A DNA stretch of 64,000 nt from an uncultured Nostoc sp. (GTDB lineage: Bacteria > Cyanobacteriota > Cyanobacteriia > Cyanobacteriales > Nostocaceae). The notes beneath the pieces were generated by a model. The model was given only the letters and a program-made list of their open reading frames with translations. It searched no databases and was not told where the DNA came from. This document shows positions 23,278 through 32,560 of the stretch, piece after piece. Within the stretch, counting starts at the first letter, position 1. Each line of letters begins with the position of its first letter. A program made the position numbers and the translations under genes. Location of the stretch: positions 83,037-147,036 of the forward strand of contig NZ_CALMFY010000103.1 in the NCBI RefSeq assembly GCF_937863485.1, in the 5' to 3' direction.

Positions 23278-24237
23278 ATGACTGAAAACCTTGACTTTAC
23301 TGTAGCTATCCCAACTTATAACGGTGAAAGTCGTTTGCCTGAACTACTAGAGCGACTAAAAAACCAACTTCACACCGAAAATTTATTTTGGGAAATTATA
23401 GTTGTAGACAATAACAGCACTGATAATACAGCTAAAGTTGTTCAAACCTATCAACAAAATTGGCAGTGTCCTTACCCTTTAAAGTATTGCTTTGAAGCGC
23501 GACAGGGAGCAGCTTATGCCCGAAAAAGGGCAGTGCAACAAGCTGAAGGTAGATTCATAGGTTTTCTAGATGATGACAACTACCCAGCATCAAATTGGGT
23601 ATCCCAAGCTGTTGCTTTTGGTGAAAAGTATCCCAAGGCAGGAGCTTATGGCAGTCAAATTCACCCTGACTGGGAAGTAGAACCACCAGAAAACTTTCAG
23701 CGAATTGCTCCATTCTTGGCAATTACAGAGCGAGGTAATTTACCGCTATTATATGAAGCAGCCAAAAAATTACTACCTCCCTCTGCCGGACTTGTTGTCC
23801 GTAGACAAGCTTGGGCTAAAAGTGTACCAGAGAAGTCTATTTTAACTGGGAGAGTTAAAGGCAATATGCTTACCAGTGAAGACTTAGAAATGTTGTCTTA
23901 CATCCAAAAATCAGGATGGGAGATTTGGTATAACCCAGAAATGGAAATTTCTCACAAAATCCCAACTTTTCGGTTACAAAAAGATTATTTGATTCCGTTT
24001 TTTAGAGGTATTGGACTTAGCCGTTATGTAACGAGAATGGTTAACATAAAACAGGTGTATAGACCAATTGCTCTTTTATCTTATATGATTAATGATCTGC
24101 GTAAAATAACTTTACACTTACTCAAATATCGAACTAAGCTAAAACATGATTTAGTAGTTGCTTGTGAAATGGAACTTTTTTTAAGTAGTTTCATGAGTCC
24201 TTTTTATCTTTGGAAAAATGGATATTTTAAAAAATAA
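23278..24237 (+). CDS. hpsE: Family 2 glycosyltransferase, HpsE-like
   Basis: VAIPTYNGESRLPELLERL...EIIVVDNNSTDNT...FLDDDNYP; position. Confidence 0.78.
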   Translation: MTENLDFTVAIPTYNGESRLPELLERLKNQLHTENLFWEIIVVDNNSTDNTAKVVQTYQQNWQCPYPLKYCFEARQGAAYARKRAVQQAEGRFIGFLDDDNYPASNWVSQAVAFGEKYPKAGAYGSQIHPDWEVEPPENFQRIAPFLAITERGNLPLLYEAAKKLLPPSAGLVVRRQAWAKSVPEKSILTGRVKGNMLTSEDLEMLSYIQKSGWEIWYNPEMEISHKIPTFRLQKDYLIPFFRGIGLSRYVTRMVNIKQVYRPIALLSYMINDLRKITLHLLKYRTKLKHDLVVACEMELFLSSFMSPFYLWKNGYFKK

Positions 24238-24258
24238 ATTATCAAAAAGTTAGGTATT

Positions 24259-25251
24259 ATGACTAAATTAGTAGTTGAAAGTTTAGACATTAGCGTAGCC
24301 ATTCCTACATATAATGGAGCAACCCGTTTACCTAGAATTTTGGATAAGCTATTAACCCAGACAGGAGTAGAAAAACTTAACTGGGAAATTATTATTGTGG
24401 ATAACAATAGTTCTGATAATACATCTGAAATAATCCAGAATTACCAAAAAATATATGATGGAAACTGTCATTTCAGATATTTTTTAGAAACCGAACAGGG
24501 AGCCGCTTTTGCACGACTGCGGGCAGTACGTGAAGCTAGAGGGCAGCTAATTGCATTTCTAGATGATGATAACTTACCTGCACCTGATTGGTTATCGGAA
24601 GCATATACCTTTGGATTAGGGCATCCTCAAGCAGGTGCTTGGAGTGGACAGATTCATGGAGATTTTGAAGTAAAGCCGCCAGAAAATTTTGAAAGAATTC
24701 AAGCTTTTTTAGCTATCAGAGAACATGGCTCAAATCCACATTTATTTGATGCTGATAATTTAAGACTTCCTCCTGGGGCGGCGCTTGTTGTTCGGAAAAA
24801 AGTATGGTGTGAAAATGTACCACAACGGCCTAATTTAAGCGGGAAGTTGCCTGGTATTTTGGTGCAGGGTGATGACTATGAACCATTGCTTTACATACAT
24901 TATGCAGGTTGGCAAATTTGGTATAACCCTACCATGCATACTTATCATCAAATACCACATTGGCGACTTGAGAAAGATTACCTCTTAACTCTGGCACGCG
25001 GCTGTGGCTTGTGTATTTTCCAGTTACGCTTGATAAATACTAAAAATTGGCAAAAACCAATAGTGTTTGTGAAAACTATTTTAGGAAATTTACGCCGAGC
25101 ATTACAGCACTTCATTCAGTATAGAGGGCAATTGAAAAATAATCTAATTGCACTTTTTGAGGTGGAGTTTTACTTGGCTAGTATGATAAGTCCTCTTTAC
25201 TACTTAAAATGTAATTTAGGCAGAGCATTAAAAAATAAATTAGCTCTATAA
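24259..25251 (+). CDS. Family 2 glycosyltransferase, tandem paralog of the upstream gene (HpsF position)
   Basis: VAIPTYNGATRLPRILDKL...EIIIVDNNSSDNT...FLDDDNLPAPDWLSEA; clear similarity to 23278-24237. Confidence 0.82.
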   Translation: MTKLVVESLDISVAIPTYNGATRLPRILDKLLTQTGVEKLNWEIIIVDNNSSDNTSEIIQNYQKIYDGNCHFRYFLETEQGAAFARLRAVREARGQLIAFLDDDNLPAPDWLSEAYTFGLGHPQAGAWSGQIHGDFEVKPPENFERIQAFLAIREHGSNPHLFDADNLRLPPGAALVVRKKVWCENVPQRPNLSGKLPGILVQGDDYEPLLYIHYAGWQIWYNPTMHTYHQIPHWRLEKDYLLTLARGCGLCIFQLRLINTKNWQKPIVFVKTILGNLRRALQHFIQYRGQLKNNLIALFEVEFYLASMISPLYYLKCNLGRALKNKLAL

Positions 25252-25252
25252 A

Positions 25253-26329
25253 ATGATGAGAACCAGCAAAAATTTACCAAAAATTTCTGTAATCATCCCC
25301 GCTTATAATAGTGAAAAGACTATTAAGCACACAATTCAGTCTGCTTTAAATCAAACTTTTACTAACTTTGAATTAATTATAATAAATGATGGTTCACAAG
25401 ACTCAACTTTAGAAGTTGTGACACAAATCCAAGACTCACGAATAAAAGTGTTTTCATATTCCAATGCTGGCGGAAACGTCAGCCGTAACCGAGGGCTAGA
25501 CCATGCAGTTGGAGAATTTGTTAGTTTTTTAGATGCAGATGATCTTTGGACACCTGATAAACTTCAGTGTCAGTTAAAAGCTCTGCAAGAAAATGTTACT
25601 ACGAAAGTTGCTTACAGTTGGACTGATTATATTAATGCAAATGGTAAATTCTTACTTTTAGGCAAGCGCATTAATGTTAATGGAAATGTTTATGAAAATT
25701 TGTTAATAAATAACTTTTTAGAGAATGGTTCCAATCCCTTAATTTGTAGAAAAGCTTTAATTACATTAGGTGGCTTTGACGAATCTCTAAGTGCAGCTCA
25801 AGATTGGGATATGTGGCTGCGATTAGCCTCTAAATTTGATTTTATATGTGTACCATCTGTACAAATCTTATATCGCATAAGTTATAATTCAGTTTCTTCC
25901 AATCTTGTCAGGCAGGAAAAAGCCTGCTTACAATTGCTTGAGAGAGCGTACAAGGTAAGACCATCTCTACGAGACGCTACGCGAACGACACTTAAGCATA
26001 GTTGGAATATAAGCCTAGCAAATTTATATAAATACTTGACCTGCAAAGCCCTACAAGAGCCGTTTAATCAACAAAAAGCTATAGCTGCTGCTAGATTTCT
26101 GTGGAAGTATTTTATTAACGACCCTTCAAGACTTCAGAATATAAATTTCACCTTAAAATTGTTATTGAAAATTATCATAATTTTTATCTTACCCACCTTA
26201 CTCTACAGTATTACTAATCGACGCGAAGTAAGAAGCCAAGAAACTGAAACATTGCTCAACATCTGGGTAGCTAAAAACCGACCAGAAAACAAAAATGGAT
26301 ACCTAGATGCATTTACGATCTCTAGTTAA
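25253..26329 (+). CDS. Family 2 glycosyltransferase (HpsG position)
   Basis: ISVIIPAYNSEKTIKHTIQSALNQTFTNFELIIINDGSQDST...FLDADDLWTPDKLQ. Confidence 0.85.
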   Translation: MMRTSKNLPKISVIIPAYNSEKTIKHTIQSALNQTFTNFELIIINDGSQDSTLEVVTQIQDSRIKVFSYSNAGGNVSRNRGLDHAVGEFVSFLDADDLWTPDKLQCQLKALQENVTTKVAYSWTDYINANGKFLLLGKRINVNGNVYENLLINNFLENGSNPLICRKALITLGGFDESLSAAQDWDMWLRLASKFDFICVPSVQILYRISYNSVSSNLVRQEKACLQLLERAYKVRPSLRDATRTTLKHSWNISLANLYKYLTCKALQEPFNQQKAIAAARFLWKYFINDPSRLQNINFTLKLLLKIIIIFILPTLLYSITNRREVRSQETETLLNIWVAKNRPENKNGYLDAFTISS

Positions 26330-26864
26330 CGCAAAAAATCTCTTGAATAAGCACTATAACAGTGGTTTTACCTTACCAGAGATGTTAGTAGTTATTGTAT
26401 TAATTGGTATATTAGCTACGCTGGAAATACCCAACTGGCTAGCTTTTGTGGACACTCAAAGCCTCAACACTGCCCAAAACAAAGTTCACCTTGCTATGCA
26501 CCAAGCCCAAAGGCAAGCTACCAAGGAAAAATTGACTTGGCAAGCCAGCTTTCGTGAACAAAACAGTATCGTTCAATGGGCGGTTCATCCTGCTACAGTA
26601 AACCCATCTGCTGCTAACTGGAATAACCTAGATTCCAATGTGCACTTAGATGATCAGGAAACAACCCTACCACAATCAAATGGCATCAAGCAAATCCAAT
26701 TTGATTACAGAGGTAATGTCAGTAAGCCACCGCTAGGACAGATAACATTATCCAGTAAGCATGGTGGTAAAGTTAAGCGTTGTGTGATTGTTTCTACGAT
26801 TTTAGGAGGAAAGCGAATGGGCAAAGATCATGCTACAGCTAAAGACAACAAGTATTGCTATTAA
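26307..26864 (+). CDS. hpsH: Pseudopilin, HpsH-like; overlaps upstream glycosyltransferase by 23 nt
   Basis: SGFTLPEMLVVIVLIGILATLEIPNWLAFVDTQSLNTAQNKVHLAMHQAQRQA; position. Confidence 0.75.
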   Translation: MHLRSLVNAKNLLNKHYNSGFTLPEMLVVIVLIGILATLEIPNWLAFVDTQSLNTAQNKVHLAMHQAQRQATKEKLTWQASFREQNSIVQWAVHPATVNPSAANWNNLDSNVHLDDQETTLPQSNGIKQIQFDYRGNVSKPPLGQITLSSKHGGKVKRCVIVSTILGGKRMGKDHATAKDNKYCY

Positions 26865-26907
26865 GATATTTTTAGTTTATTCAAATAAATATTGCGTGCT
26901 GAACTTT

Positions 26908-27560
26908 CCAGCAAACCCAAAAAAGCACCTGATTATTTTCACCCGTTATCCAGAATCAGGTAAGACAAAAATCTGATTGATACCTGCTTTGGCATATATT
27001 AGTGCTGCCAATCTTCAACGCCAGATGACTGAATATACAATATTTCAGGTTATAAGAATTGCAAAAAGCCATTGCCATATCTGTGGAAGTGCGATTTGCA
27101 GGTGGCGATTCGCAACTCATGCAGGACTGGCTGGAGTTAGATTTGGTTTACCAGTTTCAAGGTGAAGGGGATCGACAGTTTGCGGATGGCGCGATCGCTT
27201 AGAAATGCTTTTGTATTTGAAGCAGAAAAAGTAATTATCATCGGCACAGATTGTCCTGGAGTGAATGCCCAGATTCTAGCAACAGTGTTTGAGAAGTTAC
27301 ACACCTTTGACGTCATACTTAGTCCTGCGATTAATGATGGATATTACTTAATTGGTTTGCGCCAACCCATCCCGGAGTTATTCGTTAACATCGAGTGGGG
27401 AACTGCTCAAGTATTCCAGAAAACTGTGGACATTGCCCAGAAACTCAATTTATCACATGTGAACTTGTCGCTTTTAGCTGATGTTGACCGATCTGAGGAT
27501 CTGCCGATTTGGGAACAAGCCCTTGCAGGGGAGATGAGGGTGATGAGGAAGATAAGGTAA
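26908..27560 (+). pseudogene. Degraded TIGR04282-type (DUF2064) glycosyltransferase
   Basis: HLIIFTRYPESGKTKI*LIPAL..AANLQRQMTEYTIFQV, frameshift to ELQKAIAISVEVRFAGGDSQLMQDWLELDLVYQFQGEGDRQF, frameshift to RMARSLRNAFVFEAEKVIIIGTDCPGVNAQILATVFEKLHTFDVILSPAINDGYYLIGL. Confidence 0.85.
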
Positions 27561-27898
27561 TAAATGAGTCGAACTTTAGAACTGAATGGGACTTACTTAA
27601 GCAAAAGTTGCTGCCTAGATTCCCGACTTCTTCAAGAAGTAGGGGATCTAAATCTAGCTTCAGTGAGATTCTACTCCCCAGTCCCGCATTAACTTCGTAT
27701 CTTAAAACACCAGGGATTTCCTGAAGACACAGTACATAACAAATGTTACTCTGGCCTAGTTGAAAACCAAGAAGCAGATAGCCTTGACCAGTATTGAATC
27801 TGCTTTGTATTTCTACACAATAGTCACAGTCATGGGCACAATATTTAAGTAGCTTGAAATATGAAAATCAATCGTATTCACCACAAGTTTGAAGAATT

Positions 27899-28741
27899 AT
27901 GGTTAACCGTCTTGCTTCCGTGAGCACTGCTCTCACAGTTAAAGTAGTTGGAATAATCTGCATTTTGTCCTTTTTCGTTGACTTTTTGATTCTATTGTTA
28001 CCTTTTCAACCTACTGATCGGGTATGGCAAATCAACTTGGCAACAGCGCTAGTTGATCGCGGAATTGTTCCTTTAGTAGGTTTGGGGCTTCTGTTTGCTG
28101 CCTATTGGATTGATAGTGCTGATACCACAAGCGATCGCCCCCAAGGTATCGATTTAAGATTTCCCGCCCTGATCCTATCAAGTATTTTGGGGTTGATGTT
28201 CTTGCTGATTTTTCCCCTGCACCTCAATAACGTCAATCAAGCTAAGACTCAAACAATCAGCCGCATCGCCCAAGAAGCAGATCAGGCAGAAAATCAACTG
28301 AACAATCGGTTATCGCAATTGCAAGCACAACTGAATACTGACCAAGGAAAAGCTCAACTAGAGCAACTCCGAAACCAAACCAAAGCTCAATTTAGTGAAA
28401 TTCTCAAAGATGAGCAAAAATATAAGCAAGCACTTGAAAGCCCTCAAATTCCCGCAAATATAAAAGAGTTACTCAAGAAGGCTAAAACAGATCCCCAAGT
28501 ACTTGACAAAGCTATCGAACAACAAACAGATCTTCAGACGCTGCGAAATCAACAATTGAGCCAAGTTCGCCAGCGCAGAGACGAAACAGAGCAACAAGCT
28601 AAAGATGCTGCTTGGAAGTCTGGACTGCGGATTGGGATTAGCAGTTTGCTGTTGTCCATTGGTTACATTATCATCGGCTGGACAGGCTTAAGAGGTAGAG
28701 GTGCTTTACAAGGTGCTAAACCTAGAGCTACCGCCCGCTAA
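27899..28741 (+). CDS. HpsJ-like membrane protein
   Basis: 280 aa; TM segments, coiled-coil middle (AQEADQAENQLNNRLSQLQAQLN) and C-terminal TM; HpsJ-family-like, position in hps cluster. Confidence 0.7.
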   Translation: MVNRLASVSTALTVKVVGIICILSFFVDFLILLLPFQPTDRVWQINLATALVDRGIVPLVGLGLLFAAYWIDSADTTSDRPQGIDLRFPALILSSILGLMFLLIFPLHLNNVNQAKTQTISRIAQEADQAENQLNNRLSQLQAQLNTDQGKAQLEQLRNQTKAQFSEILKDEQKYKQALESPQIPANIKELLKKAKTDPQVLDKAIEQQTDLQTLRNQQLSQVRQRRDETEQQAKDAAWKSGLRIGISSLLLSIGYIIIGWTGLRGRGALQGAKPRATAR

Positions 28742-28867
28742 TCCACTATCAGTATGGCAGTAGGATCTATCCAATAATTGTTGACAGCCCATACTGCCAT
28801 ACGCCTAATAGTTAATAACAATAAAAAGGCAATTATCAATTAGTAAAATCGCTATAAAACCTGGGTA

Positions 28868-29776
28868 ATGTTCTCAATTTACATACTGACATATAACGAA
28901 GAGCTAGATATTGCTGCTTGTATCGAATCGGCGATGCTATCGGATGACATCATTGTTGTGGATTCATGCAGTAGCGATCGCACTGTGGAAATCGCTAGTT
29001 GCTATCCCATCCGCGTCATCCAACACGCTTTTGAAAGCCACGGACGCCAACGCACTTGGATGTTAGAGTCTATCCCCCCGAAGCACGAATGGGTTTACAT
29101 TCTCGAAGCTGATGAGCGCATGACACCAGAGCTTTTCGCGGAATGCGAAAAGGTAAGTCAGAATCCAGACTACATCGGTTACTACGTAGCTGAACGTGTC
29201 ATGTTCATGAATCGTTGGATTCGCTACAGCACACAGTATCCCCGTTACCAAATGCGCCTCTTCCGCTACGGTAAAGTGTGGTTTACAGACTATGGTCATA
29301 CTGAACGGGAAGTTTGTGAGGGTGCAACTAGCTTTTTAAAAGAAACATATCCTCATTACACTTGTAGCAAAGGCTTGAGCCGCTGGATTGAAAAACATAA
29401 CCGTTATTCTACAGATGAAGCTCAAGAAACATTGTATCAACTAGAACAAGGAAAGGTGAACTGGCAAGATTTATTTTTTGGCAAATCGGAAATCGAAAAA
29501 CGCCGTGCCCTAAAAGATTTGTCTTTGCGTTTACCCGCCAGACCGTTGCTACGCTTTGTATATATGTATTTTATCTTAGGCGGATGTTTAGATGGAGGCG
29601 CTGGACTTGCTTGGTGTACATTGCAGGCATTCTACGAATACCTGATTTTGCTCAAAGTTTGGGAAATGAAGTATTTACCAAAACCTAATTTAGACGCAAC
29701 AGCAATTCTGGCACAAGAGAGTACACAACAGGTGCAGTGCGCGGATTCTGAAACTACACAGGCTGATGCGGTGTAA
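28868..29776 (+). CDS. Family 2 glycosyltransferase (WaaE/KdtX-like), HpsK position
   Basis: FSIYILTYNEELDIAACIESAMLSDDIIVVDSCSSDRTVEIA...YILEADERMT. Confidence 0.82.
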   Translation: MFSIYILTYNEELDIAACIESAMLSDDIIVVDSCSSDRTVEIASCYPIRVIQHAFESHGRQRTWMLESIPPKHEWVYILEADERMTPELFAECEKVSQNPDYIGYYVAERVMFMNRWIRYSTQYPRYQMRLFRYGKVWFTDYGHTEREVCEGATSFLKETYPHYTCSKGLSRWIEKHNRYSTDEAQETLYQLEQGKVNWQDLFFGKSEIEKRRALKDLSLRLPARPLLRFVYMYFILGGCLDGGAGLAWCTLQAFYEYLILLKVWEMKYLPKPNLDATAILAQESTQQVQCADSETTQADAV

Positions 29777-29800
29777 AGAGGACTGGAGATTACAAGGCAG

Positions 29801-30007
29801 GACTTACGCACTAAAAACCTGAAACCTAGATCCCTCATAACCCACGCCACTTGACGCCAGTCCGCTCAAGTCGAGCCAACCGCTTGCGGCAGTTCCCCCG
29901 CTAAAGGACTGGCGTGGGTGACCCGCCCACGCAGCTGGCTCCCAAAAAAGGGAAACCTTAAGAGCTAACTTTTATAAGGGGGTTGGGGGATCTGCTCTGC
30001 GTAAGTC
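29801..30007. mobile_element. About 207-bp non-coding element with short TIRs GACTTACGCA / TGCGTAAGTC
   Basis: 10-bp perfect inverted ends at 29801-29810 and 29998-30007. Confidence 0.5.
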
Positions 30008-30090
30008 TTAGAAGGATTACGCACTGCAATTTAAAGCAGCGATCGCCTACGGTAAGCGCGGACGCGATCGCAAAATCAGAATTTACAAGT

Positions 30091-30118
30091 AGGGGCGCAC
30101 AGCTAGCTGTGCGCCCCT
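30091..30118. repeat. Perfect 28-bp palindrome AGGGGCGCACAGCT|AGCTGTGCGCCCCT
   Basis: 14-bp arms with zero spacer, read directly. Confidence 0.95.
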
Positions 30119-30533
30119 ATCGCGTGTTCCAGCTAAACGAGAACCACCATAATAAATTAATATCTTTAACAGAATATTTTCATAAAAGCCATTCCGGCTC
30201 AAATGTGAGTGACTGACCAGATACAATAATTCCTCAGTTTACCTGGTGATCCTTTCACAATCATGAGCAGCTTTTGATTGAGCGCGGTAGATTAGTAATA
30301 CTTAAGGACTTGCAACAATCATTTACAAGTCTTACAAACAAAAGTAACATTCTCTGAGAATAACCAGTCGCCATCGGATTGGTTGATGTCTATGTGTATG
30401 CTTGTAGGAAAATAGCTGATTTCCACAAGTATGTGTTTTGGCGGCAGCAGCCAAGCTGCTAGCGTTTTGGACAGTTACTTGCGGCAGAAGCTGCTTCAAG
30501 TAAAGCCTTTGCTATTTGACTAATATCCTGGTA

Positions 30534-31298
30534 TGGATACCAATAAAAAAAGTTCCTCTAGCTTAAAACAGGAGAATCGGGGCTTGGTAATCGATCGCCT
30601 AAAACAGGACTTAAAAAACGACCTGATTACTGGTTTGTTGGTAGTAATTCCGTTAGCAACCACTATCTGGCTGACAATTACCATTGCTACTTAGGTAATC
30701 AACTTCCTCACCCAAATTCCCAAACAGCTGAATCCCTTTGATGGCTTAAACTTAATTTTAGTAATTTTACTGAATTTATTAGTAGGATTAGCTGTACCCC
30801 TACTGAGTATCTTATTGATGGGCTTGATGGCTCGCAATATTGCTGGGCGGTAGGTTGCTAGATTTTGGTGAGCGGTTATTACAGGCAATTCCTTTAGCGG
30901 GACAGGTATATAAAACCCTGAAGCAGCTTTTAGAAACAATAGTCAAAGATTCCAATGGCAAGTTTCGCCGGGTAATTTTGGTAGAGTATCCCCGCCGAGG
31001 AATTTGGGCGATCGCCTTTGTTACTGGTGCAATCAGCAGTGATATCCAAGCCCAGATGTCTCGCCCCGTGCTAAGTGTTTTTATCCCCACCACCCCGAAT
31101 CCGACTACCGGATGGTACGCACTCGTTCCTGAAGACGAGGTGGTGAACCTCTCCATGTCGATTGAAGACGCCTTTAAAATAGTTGTATTAGGTGGCATTG
31201 TCGCCCCCAATACGTCCTTGGTTTTCCCCAAAGGGTCCACACTGGAAGTCAAACACAACCAAATCAAGCAGCAGGTTATTCCCGTTGAAGAAACTTAA
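30534..31298 (+). pseudogene. DUF502 family membrane protein with one nonsense and one frameshift lesion
   Basis: MDTNKKSSSSLKQENRGLVIDRLKQDLKNDLITGLLVVIPLATTIWLTITIAT*VINFLTQIPKQLNPFDGLN...LMARNIAGR, frameshift, LLDFGERLLQAIPLAGQVYKTLKQLLETIVKDSNGKFRRVILVEYPRRGIWAIAFVTG. Confidence 0.82.
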
Positions 31299-31420
31299 AA
31301 TCAATCTGGCAAAGTCACAAGCAAATGCGTAATGTTGTTGTTGGACTGTGCCAAAATTGATAGGCTTGTAAGTTTGTCCTGCCTAGTTCATCAGTTCTCG
31401 CACAATCACCTCTCATTTTT

Positions 31421-32062
31421 ATGCAACCTCGTAAACCCCAGCAAATTGCTCGTGAATTAGCGCTTTTAAGCCTTAGCCAATTGCCAGTTAACCCAAAGAA
31501 ATTAGATAAATTGGCAGACGATCAACTAGTATCCAAGTTGGTGCTAGGAGCAGTACGCACCCTGACCTCAGAAGTGCAAGATACCCTTGATAATGCCGCA
31601 GGTGAACTACAACGCAGTAACGATCGCATCTTAAGTAGCCAAACTCGGGCCTCCGACCTCAATAGTGCTAGAACAATGCTTCAAGAGGCGATCGCCTGCA
31701 CCCAGACAGCAATCAATCAGTTGGGTACAGCAGTTGATTTCCCAGAATTGATTCAGTTAGCTAATCAGGATAAGGGAGTCCGGAATTACGCTAAAGAGCT
31801 TGTGATTACCGTCAACGAAAATCGACACATTATAGATGAACTCCTTTCTAGTGCCTTAGTAGATTGGCAAGTAACTCGCCTCGCCCAAATCGACCGCGAT
31901 ATCCTACAAATCGCTGTGGCAGAAATGAAGTTCTTAGGAGTTGCAGATAGTATTGCCATCAACGAAGCTGTGGAGCTAGCCAAACGCTACAGTGGAGACG
32001 ACGGTCATCGGTTTATTAACGGTGTTTTGCGCCGAGTCACTGAGCAGAAAAAAACAGCATAG
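31421..32062 (+). CDS. nusB: Transcription antitermination factor NusB
   Basis: 213 aa; [13 protein letters not shown]...[51 protein letters not shown]. Confidence 0.93.
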   Translation: MQPRKPQQIARELALLSLSQLPVNPKKLDKLADDQLVSKLVLGAVRTLTSEVQDTLDNAAGELQRSNDRILSSQTRASDLNSARTMLQEAIACTQTAINQLGTAVDFPELIQLANQDKGVRNYAKELVITVNENRHIIDELLSSALVDWQVTRLAQIDRDILQIAVAEMKFLGVADSIAINEAVELAKRYSGDDGHRFINGVLRRVTEQKKTA

Positions 32063-32140
32063 TACCGCTACGTAATTCGTAATTCCTATACTGCCATAGA
32101 GAAAAGTCTGTAGCCGCAGAAGCGGCTTTTTCCGAGATTC

Positions 32141-32228
32141 TCCCTACAGCCCTTCTCAAGACAGGAGACGCTCTTGCGTTCGGGCATCCTAGGGCAGGCG
32201 CTAGCCTCTGGCAATGTGAGAAGGGGAG
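32141..32228. repeat. Dispersed repeat module (long form)
   Basis: TCCCTACAGCCCTTCTCAAGACAGGAGACGCTCTTGCGTTCGGGCATCCTAGGGCAGGCGCTAGCCTCTGGCAATGTGAGAAGGGG; same family as 37152 and 8412. Confidence 0.88.
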
Positions 32229-32560
32229 CCACTGCGGTCTTATCCCTTTGGGAGAAGGGGAGACGATGCCGCGCATAGCGCAGCGGTAGCGAGCCTGCGA
32301 ACGCAAGAGCGTCTCGTAGAGAGCGTCTGGGGGTTTCCCCGAGGAGGAACTGCCGTGCATGGTATCCCGACTTGAGCGGACTGGCGTCAAGTGGCGTGAG
32401 ACACTGCACGAACGGAAGGAACCCTCTGTTAGTACCGATTCTCCTCAAACTGGCGTTGAAAGGTGAGGATAACCCAGAAGTTTTCACCCCAAGAAAAAGT
32501 GCAAAGTTAAATTAAACTCATAACTTATAACTTATAACTCATATAACTAATACTGCTGCA

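Noticed and set aside
30534-31298. Programmed frameshifting in the DUF502 gene
   Set aside because: Needs both a nonsense readthrough and a frameshift with no slippery heptamer seen; pseudogene or sequence error is simpler
32037-32487. 117- and 133-aa reverse-strand ORFs between nusB and ftsY
   Set aside because: Composed of dispersed palindromic repeats; no recognisable domain
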